A stretch of DNA of 64,000 nt from Serratia marcescens (GTDB taxonomy: Bacteria > Pseudomonadota > Gammaproteobacteria > Enterobacterales > Enterobacteriaceae): assembly GCF_029846115.1 (NCBI RefSeq), contig NZ_JARVZZ010000002.1:30804-94803 (forward strand), given 5' to 3'. Both the position numbers and the translations under genes were made by a program. Positions 42,337-50,686 of the stretch are shown piece after piece. The notes beneath the pieces were generated by a model, which was given only the letters and a program-made list of their open reading frames with translations, ran no database searches and was not told the origin of the DNA. Numbering within the stretch: position 1 is the first letter of the stretch; every line of letters begins with the position of its first letter.

Positions 42337-43188
42337 ATGACAGAAACTCCTGTGCAGTCCATCCTCACGCCGCTGAGCAACACGGTGGCCAGTATCATCG
42401 CCATCATGAACAACAAAGGCGGTGCAGGTAAAACCTCCACGATCACTAACCTCGCCATGACGCTTGCTCAGGCAGGCCGTCGCGTGCTGCTTATCGATGG
42501 GGATCAGCAAGCCAACTCAACCGAGGTGATGGCCAACGGCAAAAAATACTATGCGCAATATGGCCATACCATCTGCGACCTATATAACAACCCGCGCTTC
42601 AATATTTTTGATGCCATCATTCCGGCCGTCAGCGGCGAAGAGGTGATCGATAACCTGTTTATTATCCCATCAGATCCGTCGTTTGAACGCGTTATGGAAA
42701 ATTGCCTGACACGTCATCACCGGGAAAAGATCCTGTTTCGTCATCTGCAGCCCGTGATGGACAGGTTCGACTATATTCTGATCGACTGCTCACCCGGTCT
42801 GAACCTGTCGACCACCAATGCAGCCTTTATGGCCGATCACGTGCTCATCCCGGTCGATGGCGGCAGCTTCGCCCTGACGGGGTTAGATGTGGTTCTCGAT
42901 TACCTGGACGAGATCAGGGAGACCCGCTTTACCCAGTTCAGCGTATTCCGCAACGAGTACAATGGCGCCAAGAAGAAAATGAATACCTATCTTCACGATC
43001 AGCTGGCCAGCAACGATCGGACGAAGGATAACTACCTTAAAACCCGCATCCGCGCCGATGAGAACATCTCACAGGCACAGGTAGCCTGCGTACCGCTTTA
43101 CTTTTATAACAAGGGCTCACTGGCCCTGAACGATTACCGCGCGCTGATGCGTGAACTCGAAACCGTCTTATCGAAAGAGGCTGCATAA
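42337..43188 (+). CDS. parA: ParA-type partition ATPase
   Basis: 283 residues. Deviant Walker A NNKGGAGKTSTITNLA, VLLIDGDQQANSTEV, and the Walker B region YILIDCSPGLNLSTTNAAFM. The short N-terminus lacks an HTH, as in type Ib ParA. Next gene is a small RHH-like partner starting immediately at the stop (43189). Drives plasmid segregation. Confidence 0.93.
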   Translation: MTETPVQSILTPLSNTVASIIAIMNNKGGAGKTSTITNLAMTLAQAGRRVLLIDGDQQANSTEVMANGKKYYAQYGHTICDLYNNPRFNIFDAIIPAVSGEEVIDNLFIIPSDPSFERVMENCLTRHHREKILFRHLQPVMDRFDYILIDCSPGLNLSTTNAAFMADHVLIPVDGGSFALTGLDVVLDYLDEIRETRFTQFSVFRNEYNGAKKKMNTYLHDQLASNDRTKDNYLKTRIRADENISQAQVACVPLYFYNKGSLALNDYRALMRELETVLSKEAA

Positions 43189-43482
43189 ATGGCTAAAGGC
43201 CCCCTCACCCGTCCCGCGATGGTCAAACCGGAACCTGTCCAGGGCGAGACTAAAACCCGCCTTTCCAACGTAAAGGTTAACCGGAACAGAACGACCAGCG
43301 AGAACCCGAAGACCATCCGTATGACGCCGGCAGAAAAAGTCATGTGCAGCGAGCTGGTCGATGAGATCCAAGACCTGACCACCAAGACCATCACGGATTC
43401 GACGGTGTTACGCGCCGCACTGTACCTGGCCAAAGAAGTTGGCCCGGAGAAAATGCTGGAGATGATCAAAGAGTACCTGTAA
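43189..43482 (+). CDS. small partition partner (ParG/ParB-like)
   Basis: 97 residues. A basic, disordered N-terminus (residues 1-45), then NPKTIRMTPAEKVMCSELVD and a helical C-terminus that could form a ribbon-helix-helix-like DNA-binding dimer. Abuts parA without a gap, typical for parFG-type operons. It may bind the GTAAT boxes, the first of which overlaps its own stop codon. The fold is inferred, not seen directly. Confidence 0.7.
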   Translation: MAKGPLTRPAMVKPEPVQGETKTRLSNVKVNRNRTTSENPKTIRMTPAEKVMCSELVDEIQDLTTKTITDSTVLRAALYLAKEVGPEKMLEMIKEYL

Positions 43483-43518
43483 TACAGATGAATTACACAA
43501 GTAATCTTTGTGAATTAC
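43479..43518. promoter_or_regulatory. two GTAAT-type palindromic boxes
   Basis: GTAATACAGATGAATTAC (43479-43496) and GTAATCTTTGTGAATTAC (43501-43518), both of the form GTAAT-N8-ATTAC, directly upstream of the 43536 gene. Their start-to-start spacing is 22 bp, two helical turns. Confidence 0.65.
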
Positions 43519-43535
43519 ATTAAGGAGAGAGAACG

Positions 43536-43727
43536 ATGAGCGCTATCGTGACCGTCACCACCGAGTTAACCCAAAGCCAGGCGCTGGCACTGGCGCAGTT
43601 CGTCAAGCGCCTGACCTGGTCAGAAATTCAAGCTTGTGCTGTCGATGAAGACGAGACATATGAGATGAGGGATGCCGTAAACCTCCTGCAGAAGTCGCTG
43701 GCCGAAGCGGGTTTTAGCCCACGCTGA
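43536..43727 (+). CDS. small plasmid protein (DUF7706-like)
   Basis: 63 residues, acidic: MSAIVTVTTELTQSQALALA then QFVKRLTWSEIQ and an acidic DEDETYEMRDAV stretch. Resembles small proteins found in many enterobacterial plasmids; I recall a DUF7706 label but cannot verify it. AAGGAGAGA precedes the ATG. Function unknown. Confidence 0.7.
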   Translation: MSAIVTVTTELTQSQALALAQFVKRLTWSEIQACAVDEDETYEMRDAVNLLQKSLAEAGFSPR

Positions 43728-43735
43728 AGTGATAA

Positions 43736-43766
43736 CGTAGTCTTTATGTAATACATAAAGACTACG
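43736..43766. terminator. 31-bp perfect palindrome including TGTAATACA
   Basis: Arms CGTAGTCTTTATGT and ACATAAAGACTACG around AAT, followed by TTTA. Lies 8 bp after the 43536-43727 gene. It could be a terminator, a protein-binding site of the box family, or both. Confidence 0.6.
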
Positions 43767-43835
43767 TTTAGCAGGGCATCGGTGTTATGAGGTGCACCAC
43801 GTGTTCTGACAGAGCGCCCTATTCAGCCGGGAAAT

Positions 43836-43876
43836 GAATTACCGTAGTAATACATATGTAATCATTTTGAATTACA
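43836..43876. promoter_or_regulatory. overlapping GTAAT-type boxes
   Basis: GTAATACATATGTAAT (43847-43862) and GTAATCATTTTGAATTAC (43858-43875), plus an outer GAATTAC. They lie 17 bp before the 43893 gene start. Confidence 0.62.
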
Positions 43877-43892
43877 CAGAGGAGCTGGGAGT

Positions 43893-44105
43893 GTGAACAC
43901 TGTAGAGAAAATTCTAGACAGCATAGGGCTGAAAGCCCAAGAGCTGAGTTCGCTTGGCCAAACGGATAGCCTGATAGTTTGCCGTATTTTTGAAGCGGTG
44001 CAGGAGTACGCAATGTATCGCGATAGAAACCCAGAGTTAGAGATAGCGTGTGAACAGATCCTGTCGGTGATCAGAAGCCACCTGAACCAGAGTGTGATCA
44101 GATAA
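43893..44105 (+). CDS. small hypothetical plasmid protein
   Basis: 70 residues with start at or near 43893; a GAGGAGCTGGGAG ribosome site lies upstream. Helical and acidic, including MYRDRNPELEIACEQILSVI. No family recognised. Preceded by two regulatory boxes, so it belongs to the same controlled set as its neighbours. Confidence 0.6.
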   Translation: MNTVEKILDSIGLKAQELSSLGQTDSLIVCRIFEAVQEYAMYRDRNPELEIACEQILSVIRSHLNQSVIR

Positions 44106-44754
44106 AAAGGTAACGCCAGCTCAAGGCCATCGATGCCGAACTGCGGCGCCGTAAACTTTAGGACTTCCGCCCGCCGGCATCACGACAACGTTAGTCCGCT
44201 CCCCCGAACGTCATTTTCCTCTTACTTTCTCCCCGCATGTAACCGAACAGGTAGAGTGTTTCGCCGGCGAACCCGCGGCCGCCGATCGCCGCCAGCCCCG
44301 TTCCCGCCTGACGCGCCGATCAAGCAGTGGACTTTTTGGCTATCGCCCGGCCCATCTTGTCTAAAATAGGGTGGTAACAACTTTCGCTCATTTCGAATTT
44401 TGTTACCTCAGCCTCGGTGCATCGGCGATTTATTCCCGTGGCGTCCGGTCTCCGGGGCTGTCAAAATAGACGACATCGGCAAGATTGCGCTACGTGAAAA
44501 ATTTATAACGGGCAAGGGCATTACCCAGCAGATTTTTCACAGCGCACCGATGTAATACATCTATATTTCAATTTAAAACACCGCCAAGGTAAAGCGAACA
44601 TCGACAGCCGGCCAGGCACTGGTCACATGCCGGCGCCCAACACACCGATGGCGATCGCCCAGTCTGCCGGGGATCACCTGCGGGTAATGTAATCCAAGAG
44701 AATTACACATGTAATACAAAAGACATACAGAAACATTATTCAGAGGGGGGAACC
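44106..44754. other. 650-bp non-coding tract before the recombinase gene
   Basis: No credible gene. Contains a GATGTAATACATC palindrome (44549-44561), box GTAATCCAAGAGAATTAC (44689-44706) with GTAATACA (44711), and GC-rich inverted repeats around 44250-44320 and 44640-44660. By analogy with F (rfsF beside resD) it could hold the dimer-resolution site, but no recombination core was identified. Confidence 0.5.
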
Positions 44755-45465
44755 ATGTTGATGACCAGCAGCGATCGGCCGGTTGCCGTGACACAGTACG
44801 AGACTGCACTCGCGCTGCGGCGCATGGCGCTCCTGCAACCTTACCTCCCTAAATACCTGCTGGCGCCCGAGGTGGCGGTGTTGCTGCATTATCTGCCTGA
44901 CGAGCGGCAGCGCATGTTGTATGCCACGTTGTGGAACACCGGCGCACGCATTACCGAAGCCCTGACGTTGACGCCGGAAGATCTGCAGCTCGAGGGACCT
45001 CGCCCCTGTGTTCGGCTGCGCACGCTGAAACAGCGCCAGCGGGGCAGGGGACGGCCATCGGCAGATGAAAAGATAGCCCGGATAGTGCCGCTGCTCGATG
45101 CCGGCTACGTCGATCAGTTGCACCGGTTCCTGGCGACATTCCGCCCCGGCCGGCGACGCCCCTTGTTTGACGTCAGCAGGAAAACAGCCTGGCTGTGGCT
45201 TCAGCAGGCCGTCGCGCGCGCCAGGGAGGAGGGGATTGAATTTGCGCTGCCGGCCATTAATCCCAAGACGCTCCGGCACAGCTTTGCGATGCACCTGTTT
45301 TTCAACCATGTACCGCCGAAAGTGGTGCAGACCTACATGGGCCATGAACGTTATGAAAGCACGGAGGTGTACCTGAAGGTGTTTGCACTGGACGTGGCGC
45401 CGCAGCTGGGAGTGACGTTCTCACTGGATCACCGCGAGTATACGCACCTGCTGATGCAAAAATAG
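44755..45465 (+). CDS. tyrosine recombinase, ResD-like multimer resolution protein
   Basis: 236 residues. Catalytic set visible: Arg in LWNTGARITEALTLTPEDL, H-x-x-R in KTLRHSFAMHLF, GHERYEST and Tyr in EVYLKVFALD. Resembles the D protein (ResD) of F, which resolves plasmid multimers. RBS GAGGGGGG upstream. Two GTAAT-type boxes lie just before it. Confidence 0.88.
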   Translation: MLMTSSDRPVAVTQYETALALRRMALLQPYLPKYLLAPEVAVLLHYLPDERQRMLYATLWNTGARITEALTLTPEDLQLEGPRPCVRLRTLKQRQRGRGRPSADEKIARIVPLLDAGYVDQLHRFLATFRPGRRRPLFDVSRKTAWLWLQQAVARAREEGIEFALPAINPKTLRHSFAMHLFFNHVPPKVVQTYMGHERYESTEVYLKVFALDVAPQLGVTFSLDHREYTHLLMQK

Positions 45466-45473
45466 AATACCAA

Positions 45474-45517
45474 TGTATTACACTGGTAATTCATAATGAT
45501 GTGATAATGTATTACAT
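45474..45517. promoter_or_regulatory. GTATTACA-type boxes downstream of the recombinase
   Basis: GTATTACACTGGTAATTCA (45475-45493) and GTATTACA (45509-45516) in the 190-bp gap before the next gene. Confidence 0.58.
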
Positions 45518-45654
45518 TATATGTACTGAAGCCGATGATAAGCGGGCTTTTATCCCGAGCAAGAACGTCGGTGCCACCTGTGTTAGCATGACGGCCATCC
45601 GTTATTTCGTGTGTCAGGATCATCCGGGAGAGTCATGTTGGGAGAGTTTAAGAC

Positions 45655-46191
45655 GTGAAAATTGATGAGGTGGAAAAATGGCGTCCTTTCACCGATGCGG
45701 AAGGGTACACCTGGGACCTTTCCTTTCTTGACGCCCACGAAGTGATCTATACACACCGCTGCGAGGGTAAGGCGGACAAGGTCTATAAATTCATCGTCTC
45801 CTACTCGTTTCACTGCTTTTGCAAAGATTACCCGGAACAGAGCGAAGAGGAGAAGCGGGCGCTGATGTATCACTCGCCTAAAGAGTCACGTCCGTTCTGC
45901 AAAAACCGCTACGGCCTGGCGCAACGCTACCTTAAAGACATGATACTGTCGTTGGATCGCCAGCGAATTATCCATGCCGGCTATGGCAGCTATGCGGTGA
46001 TCGAGGCATTGAATGACGAGGGCGAGCGCTGCTATTACCACGTCCCCTTCAAAGCGTTCCGGGAACGGAAGAAACTCCGAATACACGTGACCAGCGCCTA
46101 TGCGGTTGATGCCAAACCAGGGGGAGGGAAGGTGGGTTTCTTTGTTATCGCCAGCAAGCTGTTGGCCGGAAAGCCGTTACCACACCCCTGA
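45655..46191 (+). CDS. conserved plasmid protein of unknown function
   Basis: 178 residues (MKIDEVEKWRPFTDAEGYTW...). Predicted alpha/beta, with FIVSYSFHCFCKDYPEQSEE and a C-terminal basic segment. The start codon is GTG or ATG: GTG at 45655 fits a GAGAG upstream. I recall similar enterobacterial plasmid proteins but no reliable function. A strong palindrome follows the stop. Confidence 0.68.
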   Translation: MKIDEVEKWRPFTDAEGYTWDLSFLDAHEVIYTHRCEGKADKVYKFIVSYSFHCFCKDYPEQSEEEKRALMYHSPKESRPFCKNRYGLAQRYLKDMILSLDRQRIIHAGYGSYAVIEALNDEGERCYYHVPFKAFRERKKLRIHVTSAYAVDAKPGGGKVGFFVIASKLLAGKPLPHP

Positions 46192-46199
46192 AATAACAA

Positions 46200-46219
46200 A
46201 ACCCACCTTAAGGTGGGTT
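46200..46219. terminator. bidirectional terminator
   Basis: Perfect 20-bp palindrome AACCCACCTTAAGGTGGGTT with A/T tails on both sides, 9 bp after the 45655-46191 gene. Confidence 0.75.
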
Positions 46220-46441
46220 TCGCCAGAGAGAACTCTGGTATTCAGAAGCGCCTTTACCGGACTTGGCCTGACCAACTTGCGTTGGTAGCGGGATGTCTGG
46301 GTTAACCAGTCTGCTGCATCCTTAACCATATTATAGAGACCTCGCACGTTATTGCAATCTAATATATCTGCTACAGTGTTATATCGCTTGTTGGCAGGAT
46401 AATGAACACAAAAGAAATACACCTGTATTACATTTTGTGCA
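46220..46441. other. intergenic tract with one regulatory box
   Basis: About 220 bp. A minus-strand open frame crosses it but also crosses the terminator and the DUF2913 gene, so it is not called. AAATACACCTGTATTAC (about 46415-46432) is a member of the box family and sits at the start of the next gene. Confidence 0.5.
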
Positions 46442-47167
46442 ATGCGTTGCTGGTCACTGTCCGGATTGCCAGTTACACTGAATGGTGATGGATCGCAGAG
46501 TCCCTTTAACCATTCGTCAAAACGGGCAGGGCAGACAACGTTGTTAGACAAAACCAAATCCGTTACTACGGATAACACCACCGCAGCACTCAGCCATCTG
46601 GCGTTCTGCGCGCTGGGGTTGGCGCGCCAGGAGGGTATCGCCGGCACGCCCTATGCCGAAAACCTGTTCCTGATCCGCTGGCTGGCCACCGCCCAAAAAC
46701 AGAAGCGGTTCCCTAAAAGTGTCGCCGTGGATATCACCTGGCTGCTCGAACGCGGCCGCAAACACGGCCCGGCCGGTAAACTGCGCCAGCATCTGGAATA
46801 CCTTTGGCGCTCCTGCAGCGGCAATCTCGCCGCGCAGTCCGATTTGTTCCGGCTCACTTACGCGACTGAAACCCTGAAAGATCGGGGCTGGGACAACTAT
46901 GTGATGGATGCCCGCGAGTGGCGGTCGGAAACAACACCCACGCCGTCCCAGTACAACGGTTTTTACGTCGAAAAAACGGCGCTCAATGCCACCTTCTCTC
47001 AGGATGGCCATCACCTGCAGCCAGTCTCTTTTCGCATTGTCGGCGATGTCGATACGTTCATTCAGGTCATGGCAGAGTATGGACTGCAGGCCCGCCTTGC
47101 AGACAGCAAGCCGACATATCAAACGGTAACACTGGAGCCAGGCGAGCACAGCAACGCGCCAACCTGA
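46442..47167 (+). CDS. DUF2913 family protein
   Basis: Up to 241 residues. The family region starts around ALSHLAFCALGLARQEG and includes ENLFLIRWLATAQKQKRFPK, LEYLWRSCSG and DLFRLTYATETLKDRGWDNY. DUF2913 proteins occur on enterobacterial plasmids and islands; no function is established. A start at TTG 46541 would give the usual length; the ATG at 46442 adds ~33 non-conserved residues. Confidence 0.82.
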   Translation: MRCWSLSGLPVTLNGDGSQSPFNHSSKRAGQTTLLDKTKSVTTDNTTAALSHLAFCALGLARQEGIAGTPYAENLFLIRWLATAQKQKRFPKSVAVDITWLLERGRKHGPAGKLRQHLEYLWRSCSGNLAAQSDLFRLTYATETLKDRGWDNYVMDAREWRSETTPTPSQYNGFYVEKTALNATFSQDGHHLQPVSFRIVGDVDTFIQVMAEYGLQARLADSKPTYQTVTLEPGEHSNAPT

Positions 47168-47192
47168 CATCCCCTACGGTAAAGGATAACCT

Positions 47193-47654
47193 ATGGATAC
47201 GGTTGAAGAATTAAACGGTACGTATTTCTACAAGGGGTATACCCAGTTGACGCCCCAGCAGCTGTGGTGGCTTATCACCGTCGATGCGCTCCGTGAACAT
47301 CTGGGGATCAGTGTTGCCGATGCCGTCCTGATCGCATCAGGACAACCCTGGCTACCCACGCGCCAAAAGCCGGGGACCGCCACACCAGGCACGTCAATCG
47401 CCTCGCGACTGTCACGGAAATACCTGGACAAGCCTTTGCCGAAAGGTATCCGTTTACCGACACTGGTGGGGGAAACCCCACAGCGCCTGCACATCAGCTA
47501 CGTGAATAACTGGGGAAAATTTATCGGCCGCAATGTTCCCTGGTTAGGGTATGCCCTGTCGGCCTGGACCATTTACGCGATCGGCCGCGATGTGAAAGAT
47601 CGTTTCAACCTCATTGCCCGTCCGGCAGACAGAATTCAGTGGACCTATTTTTGA
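47193..47654 (+). CDS. STM2901-family membrane protein
   Basis: 153 residues starting MDTVEELNGTYFYKGYTQLT. Matches the STM2901 family: GQPWLPTRQKPGTATPGTSI, ASRLSRKYLDKPLPKGIRLP, and a hydrophobic stretch FIGRNVPWLGYALSAWTIYA. Often found beside a DUF1493 gene, as here. Function unknown. Its stop overlaps the next start. Confidence 0.85.
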   Translation: MDTVEELNGTYFYKGYTQLTPQQLWWLITVDALREHLGISVADAVLIASGQPWLPTRQKPGTATPGTSIASRLSRKYLDKPLPKGIRLPTLVGETPQRLHISYVNNWGKFIGRNVPWLGYALSAWTIYAIGRDVKDRFNLIARPADRIQWTYF

Positions 47655-47977
47655 TGAAGACGCCCGCGCAAATAGAGCAAGAGATCATTGATTATTACTA
47701 TGAAAATTTCAGCCCGCGGAAGTATGTCTTCTGGGGCCCGAAAGTGCCGGTAACCCTGGACACACGCTTGCGGGAAGATCTCAAGATTGGTTGGGATGAC
47801 GGTGACGATGCGATCAACACCTACCTGTCCATATGGCATGTCGATCCGGCCGGCATGGAATTCACCCATTATTTTGCCCCAGAGTTTTTCGGTTCAAAGG
47901 TGCCCGAACAGCCCCTAAAACCGCTCACCATCAGAATGCTGGTCGAGTCGGCCAAAGCCGGACGCTGGTTGTATTAG
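47654..47977 (+). CDS. DUF1493 family protein
   Basis: 107 residues from MKTPAQIEQEIIDYYYENFS. Contains TLDTRLREDLKIGWDDGDDA and the C-terminal PLTIRMLVESAKAGRWLY, a typical DUF1493 end. Acyl-carrier-protein-like in size and helical content, but no Ser attachment motif is obvious. Translation coupled to STM2901. Confidence 0.85.
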   Translation: MKTPAQIEQEIIDYYYENFSPRKYVFWGPKVPVTLDTRLREDLKIGWDDGDDAINTYLSIWHVDPAGMEFTHYFAPEFFGSKVPEQPLKPLTIRMLVESAKAGRWLY

Positions 47978-48222
47978 CCGGATTGGATGTCAACCGCCAG
48001 CGTTCTGACACGCTGCCGTAACGTATCTGCCGGCAGTGCGTCGATATCCGGCAACATCGCGGCCAGAGACAGGGCCTGGATGGCCAACTCAATCGCCCTC
48101 GGCGGATCAGCATGCTCATAGCGGATGTAGGTGCGCATCGAAATCCCAAACTCCTTTGACGCCCGTTCCTGTGTCCATCCCAGTCCCGTTCGCCATAGTT
48201 TCAGCTCAAACCCCGTCATCAC
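47974..48222 (-). CDS. small XRE-family HTH regulator
   Basis: 82 residues. HTH: LKLWRTGLGWTQERASKEFG then ISMRTYIRYEH. Convergent with the DUF1493 gene and overlapping its stop by 4 bp. A palindrome ATTACAGCAATGTAAT (48251-48266) lies about 30 bp upstream of its start and probably contains its operator. Confidence 0.8.
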   Translation of the reverse strand: MMTGFELKLWRTGLGWTQERASKEFGISMRTYIRYEHADPPRAIELAIQALSLAAMLPDIDALPADTLRQRVRTLAVDIQSG

Positions 48223-48250
48223 CGCCCCCTAAAACATGTCATTTTGTCAT

Positions 48251-48266
48251 ATTACAGCAATGTAAT
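48251..48266. promoter_or_regulatory. GTAAT-type palindrome upstream of XRE gene
   Basis: ATTACAGCAATGTAAT, inverted orientation of the box family (ATTAC...GTAAT). It is the last box seen on the right side of the maintenance region. Confidence 0.55.
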
Positions 48267-48474
48267 TTGACAAACAATGACGCCAGTAGCAAGTGACGAT
48301 CACGCCTGGAAACACAACATTTAGTACCTCATTCAGCTGCTTTAGACACAACATCTTGTGTCTCCCGAAGCTACATGGCAGATAACGATCAGACCTTCTG
48401 AAATCGTGCTAAATCGCAACAGTTGAGAGACAGAAAAAAATCCACTTCAAAATGAGCGAGTTGTTCCTCTAATA
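48267..48474. other. intergenic tract; no gene recognised
   Basis: About 200 bp. A short minus-strand open stretch (EEQLAHFEVDFFLSLNCCDL) has protein-like composition next to the inverted-repeat element, but there is no start and no known match. Confidence 0.4.
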
Positions 48475-48739
48475 GGGGTTCTGTGCCGGAACCGCCGAAA
48501 TTTCCGGCACAGCGAATTAGTCGATTTTTGAAGCATGTTTGGCATGTGCTGACGTGTACGTTTATGGTGCCGTGAGTGAGAATTTATCCGTACCAGCTAT
48601 GTGATACGTTGCGAACAGTGATTTTTCGCTCCAAACGGCTAATTCTTTGCTGTCCGGTTGACGACGGTCTTACGTACAGACCGCCGAACGCCAAAATTCT
48701 GGGGTCACGGAAATTTCGGCGGTTCCGGCGTGCAACCCC
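48475..48739. mobile_element. 265-bp miniature inverted-repeat element (Tn3-derived type candidate)
   Basis: Ends begin GGGG in both orientations, and both arms contain CCGGAACCGCCGAAATTTCC about 10 bp inside, as ~35-bp imperfect inverted repeats. GGGG ends of ~38 bp are typical of Tn3-family repeats. No transposase gene inside. Its right end breaks an Rpn-type coding fragment. No 5-bp duplication is visible. Confidence 0.5.
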
Positions 48740-48856
48740 ATCCGGAATGACCGTAACGTCTACCAGCGGGAAAGCGCTGCTGTAGAGTTTGCCTGCCAGC
48801 TCCGGATCGTCAAATTCATCCAGCCACCGGGTGGAGTACGGATACGGGCTGCGCTT
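48740..48856 (-). pseudogene. Rpn-family nuclease fragment
   Basis: Reads [20 protein letters not shown] then [17 protein letters not shown] on the minus strand, clearly the internal part of an Rpn (YhgA-like, recombination-promoting nuclease) protein. The frame ends at the inverted-repeat element and upstream sequence is lost. Non-functional remnant. Confidence 0.75.
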
Positions 48857-48967
48857 ACCCGACGACGCCTTAATGCGACAGAACCCTTAATCCCGCATTT
48901 CTTTGTGGAAATAAAGTCCCGTTTAGCTATTATTTAATTTAGCATGGTATATTGATTAGCGTTTCTT

Positions 48968-49042
48968 ATGAAACATAATTTTCGTTCAACTAAAAAACTT
49001 GGCTTATTTGAGGAGAAGAAATATTTAGGTAAAGAAAAGTAA
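48968..49042 (+). CDS. 24-residue open reading frame upstream of the acyltransferase cluster
   Basis: MKHNFRSTKKLGLFEEKKYL then GKEK. Very basic and lysine-rich, with no strong ribosome site. It precedes the desaturase gene by ~150 bp in AT-rich DNA. It could be a real short peptide or leader, or chance. Confidence 0.25.
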   Translation: MKHNFRSTKKLGLFEEKKYLGKEK

Positions 49043-49190
49043 TTCAGTATATTAAAGGAAGGCCAAAGTAGTCATAAATTAGTAATAGACATCACTCGGC
49101 ATATTCTATTGAATATTATCATTTCCCAAAGTTTAATAAATATATTAATCGTGCATTTCTATTTTTCAATAAAAATGCAAGGAGAGTTCT

Positions 49191-50057
49191 ATGCATGCGA
49201 AAATTAAAAGTTATTCAAGAGAAATTAGTTTGGCATTTCATTTCTGCATATTTATAACCAATTGCTTAGTTATCGCTCTATCACCTTGGTGGGTACTCCC
49301 TCCTTTTATACTATTACAAGCATTTTTTTTTGTGGGTTTTTTCGAAGCATTTCACCAGACAGTGCACTATCGCCTTGTTAAGAACAGAAGAGTTAATATA
49401 TTTCTCGGACATGTTTTCGGAGCCATGTTCAACTCAAGTTTTTATGCGTACCGAGGGTTTCACCTTAAACATCACAGTAAATTGAACAAATTTAATGATC
49501 CAGAAAGGCTTTTATTTAAAAGCAAAAAAAATAGCAGTTCATTTATTGTCAATCTAATTAGAACCCCATATAATTCGTATAAGAATTCTATGATATTCAA
49601 TTCATCAGGGATATTTGTAAATGATATCGAGAGAGAAAAAAACAAATTATCAAAAGCAATAAACATCGCCTTTACAATTGCTATTATTTTGTTTTTAATA
49701 TTTTACTATAAATTATTCCTGTGTTTGATTGGATTTCCAATTATAGTTTTTTTAGTTGTGGAGTATTTTATTGGGCATTCCCAGCATTATTATTGTAGCG
49801 ATAATTATTCATTCCATAATAAAACTTCAAGTATTATGAATGAAGATACTACAGACCTTAAATTACCAAGAATGCTGTCATTCATCATTCTTCATGCAAA
49901 CCTACATGCAATACATCATACGAGGCCCGGGACTAGTTGGTCTAATGCATGGAGCGAAAATAATAAATTGATAGCATCAGGGGATATATCTCCCCCGCGG
50001 AAAGTTATATCTTTCCTGAAAGATTTTTACCGTAACGGTCCAAAAGAGAGCAACTAA
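49191..50057 (+). CDS. membrane fatty-acid desaturase
   Basis: 288 residues. Four hydrophobic segments and the three histidine boxes of membrane di-iron desaturases: HQTVH (FFEAFHQTVHYRL), HLKHH (RGFHLKHHSKLNKF) and HAIHH (HANLHAIHHTRPG), plus GHSQH. It would insert a double bond, or hydroxylate, an acyl chain. First gene of a three-gene low-GC operon: next start 22 bp downstream. Preceded by AAGGAGAG. Substrate cannot be read from the sequence; the neighbouring acyltransferase suggests a fatty acyl amide or its acyl donor. Confidence 0.88.
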   Translation: MHAKIKSYSREISLAFHFCIFITNCLVIALSPWWVLPPFILLQAFFFVGFFEAFHQTVHYRLVKNRRVNIFLGHVFGAMFNSSFYAYRGFHLKHHSKLNKFNDPERLLFKSKKNSSSFIVNLIRTPYNSYKNSMIFNSSGIFVNDIEREKNKLSKAINIAFTIAIILFLIFYYKLFLCLIGFPIIVFLVVEYFIGHSQHYYCSDNYSFHNKTSSIMNEDTTDLKLPRMLSFIILHANLHAIHHTRPGTSWSNAWSENNKLIASGDISPPRKVISFLKDFYRNGPKESN

Positions 50058-50078
50058 AAATAGGAGATAAAATAATAA

Positions 50079-50633
50079 ATGTTAACTACACGCTTAGCTA
50101 CTACGCAAGATCAAGTTGAAGAAGCAAAGAATTTCAGATTCAAGTACATGTGTGAATGGAATAACTACTATCCATTCACAAAAGTTGAACAAATTAGAGA
50201 TGAGTTTGATAGCCATACTGACTATTTGGTTTGCAAAAGCTTAAGTGAAGAGGTTGTTGGGGTTGTTAGACTTATAAAACCTAGCAAGCATGGATTCTTT
50301 CTAGAAAAGTTTGTCAATCTCGATGCATATAACATCGATAGAGATAATACCATTGAGTTCTCAGAATGTATTGTAAATCCTAATTTTAGAGGAAACAAAA
50401 AGATTGTCATGAGCCTGATAGTCAGTTCTTTTAACTACCTTAAGGAAAACGGATACAGATCAGGTATTTCAGTAAGTATACAGTCTATGGCAAGATTTTT
50501 TGAGAAGATAGGTTTTACTAATACAGGGGAAAGTGCGATATGTGGGTGGCAAAAGGAAGTCACGTTAATGATTATGAATAATCCGGAAGAAACTGAAAAA
50601 AAACTCAGCAAATATAGTAAGTTGCTTTCATAG
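50079..50633 (+). CDS. LuxI/FeeM-like N-acyltransferase (GNAT fold)
   Basis: 184 residues. The pattern resembles acyl-homoserine-lactone synthases and N-acyl amino acid synthases: Arg and aromatics in KNFRFKYMCEWNNYYPF, acidic EFDSHTDYLVCK, GVVRLIKPSKHGFFLEKF and Glu in TIEFSECIVNPNFRG. The C-terminal half fits a GNAT fold (SIQSMARFFEKIGFTNTGES). The invariant LuxI Arg after the Glu appears replaced by Cys. It probably transfers an acyl chain from acyl-ACP or acyl-CoA to an amine. Confidence 0.75.
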   Translation: MLTTRLATTQDQVEEAKNFRFKYMCEWNNYYPFTKVEQIRDEFDSHTDYLVCKSLSEEVVGVVRLIKPSKHGFFLEKFVNLDAYNIDRDNTIEFSECIVNPNFRGNKKIVMSLIVSSFNYLKENGYRSGISVSIQSMARFFEKIGFTNTGESAICGWQKEVTLMIMNNPEETEKKLSKYSKLLS

Positions 50634-50686
50634 TGTGGATTTAATGCACTTTAATCTTATTAAGGTAATTAAAAATAGGTGATTGA

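Noticed and set aside
44106..44754. Replication origin or rep gene near the recombinase
   Set aside because: No initiator protein is encoded in the window and the boxes here recur across the region, so they are not specific iterons.
46177..46647. 156-residue minus-strand reading frame
   Set aside because: It crosses a strong terminator palindrome and the coding region of the DUF2913 gene; most of it is a shadow.
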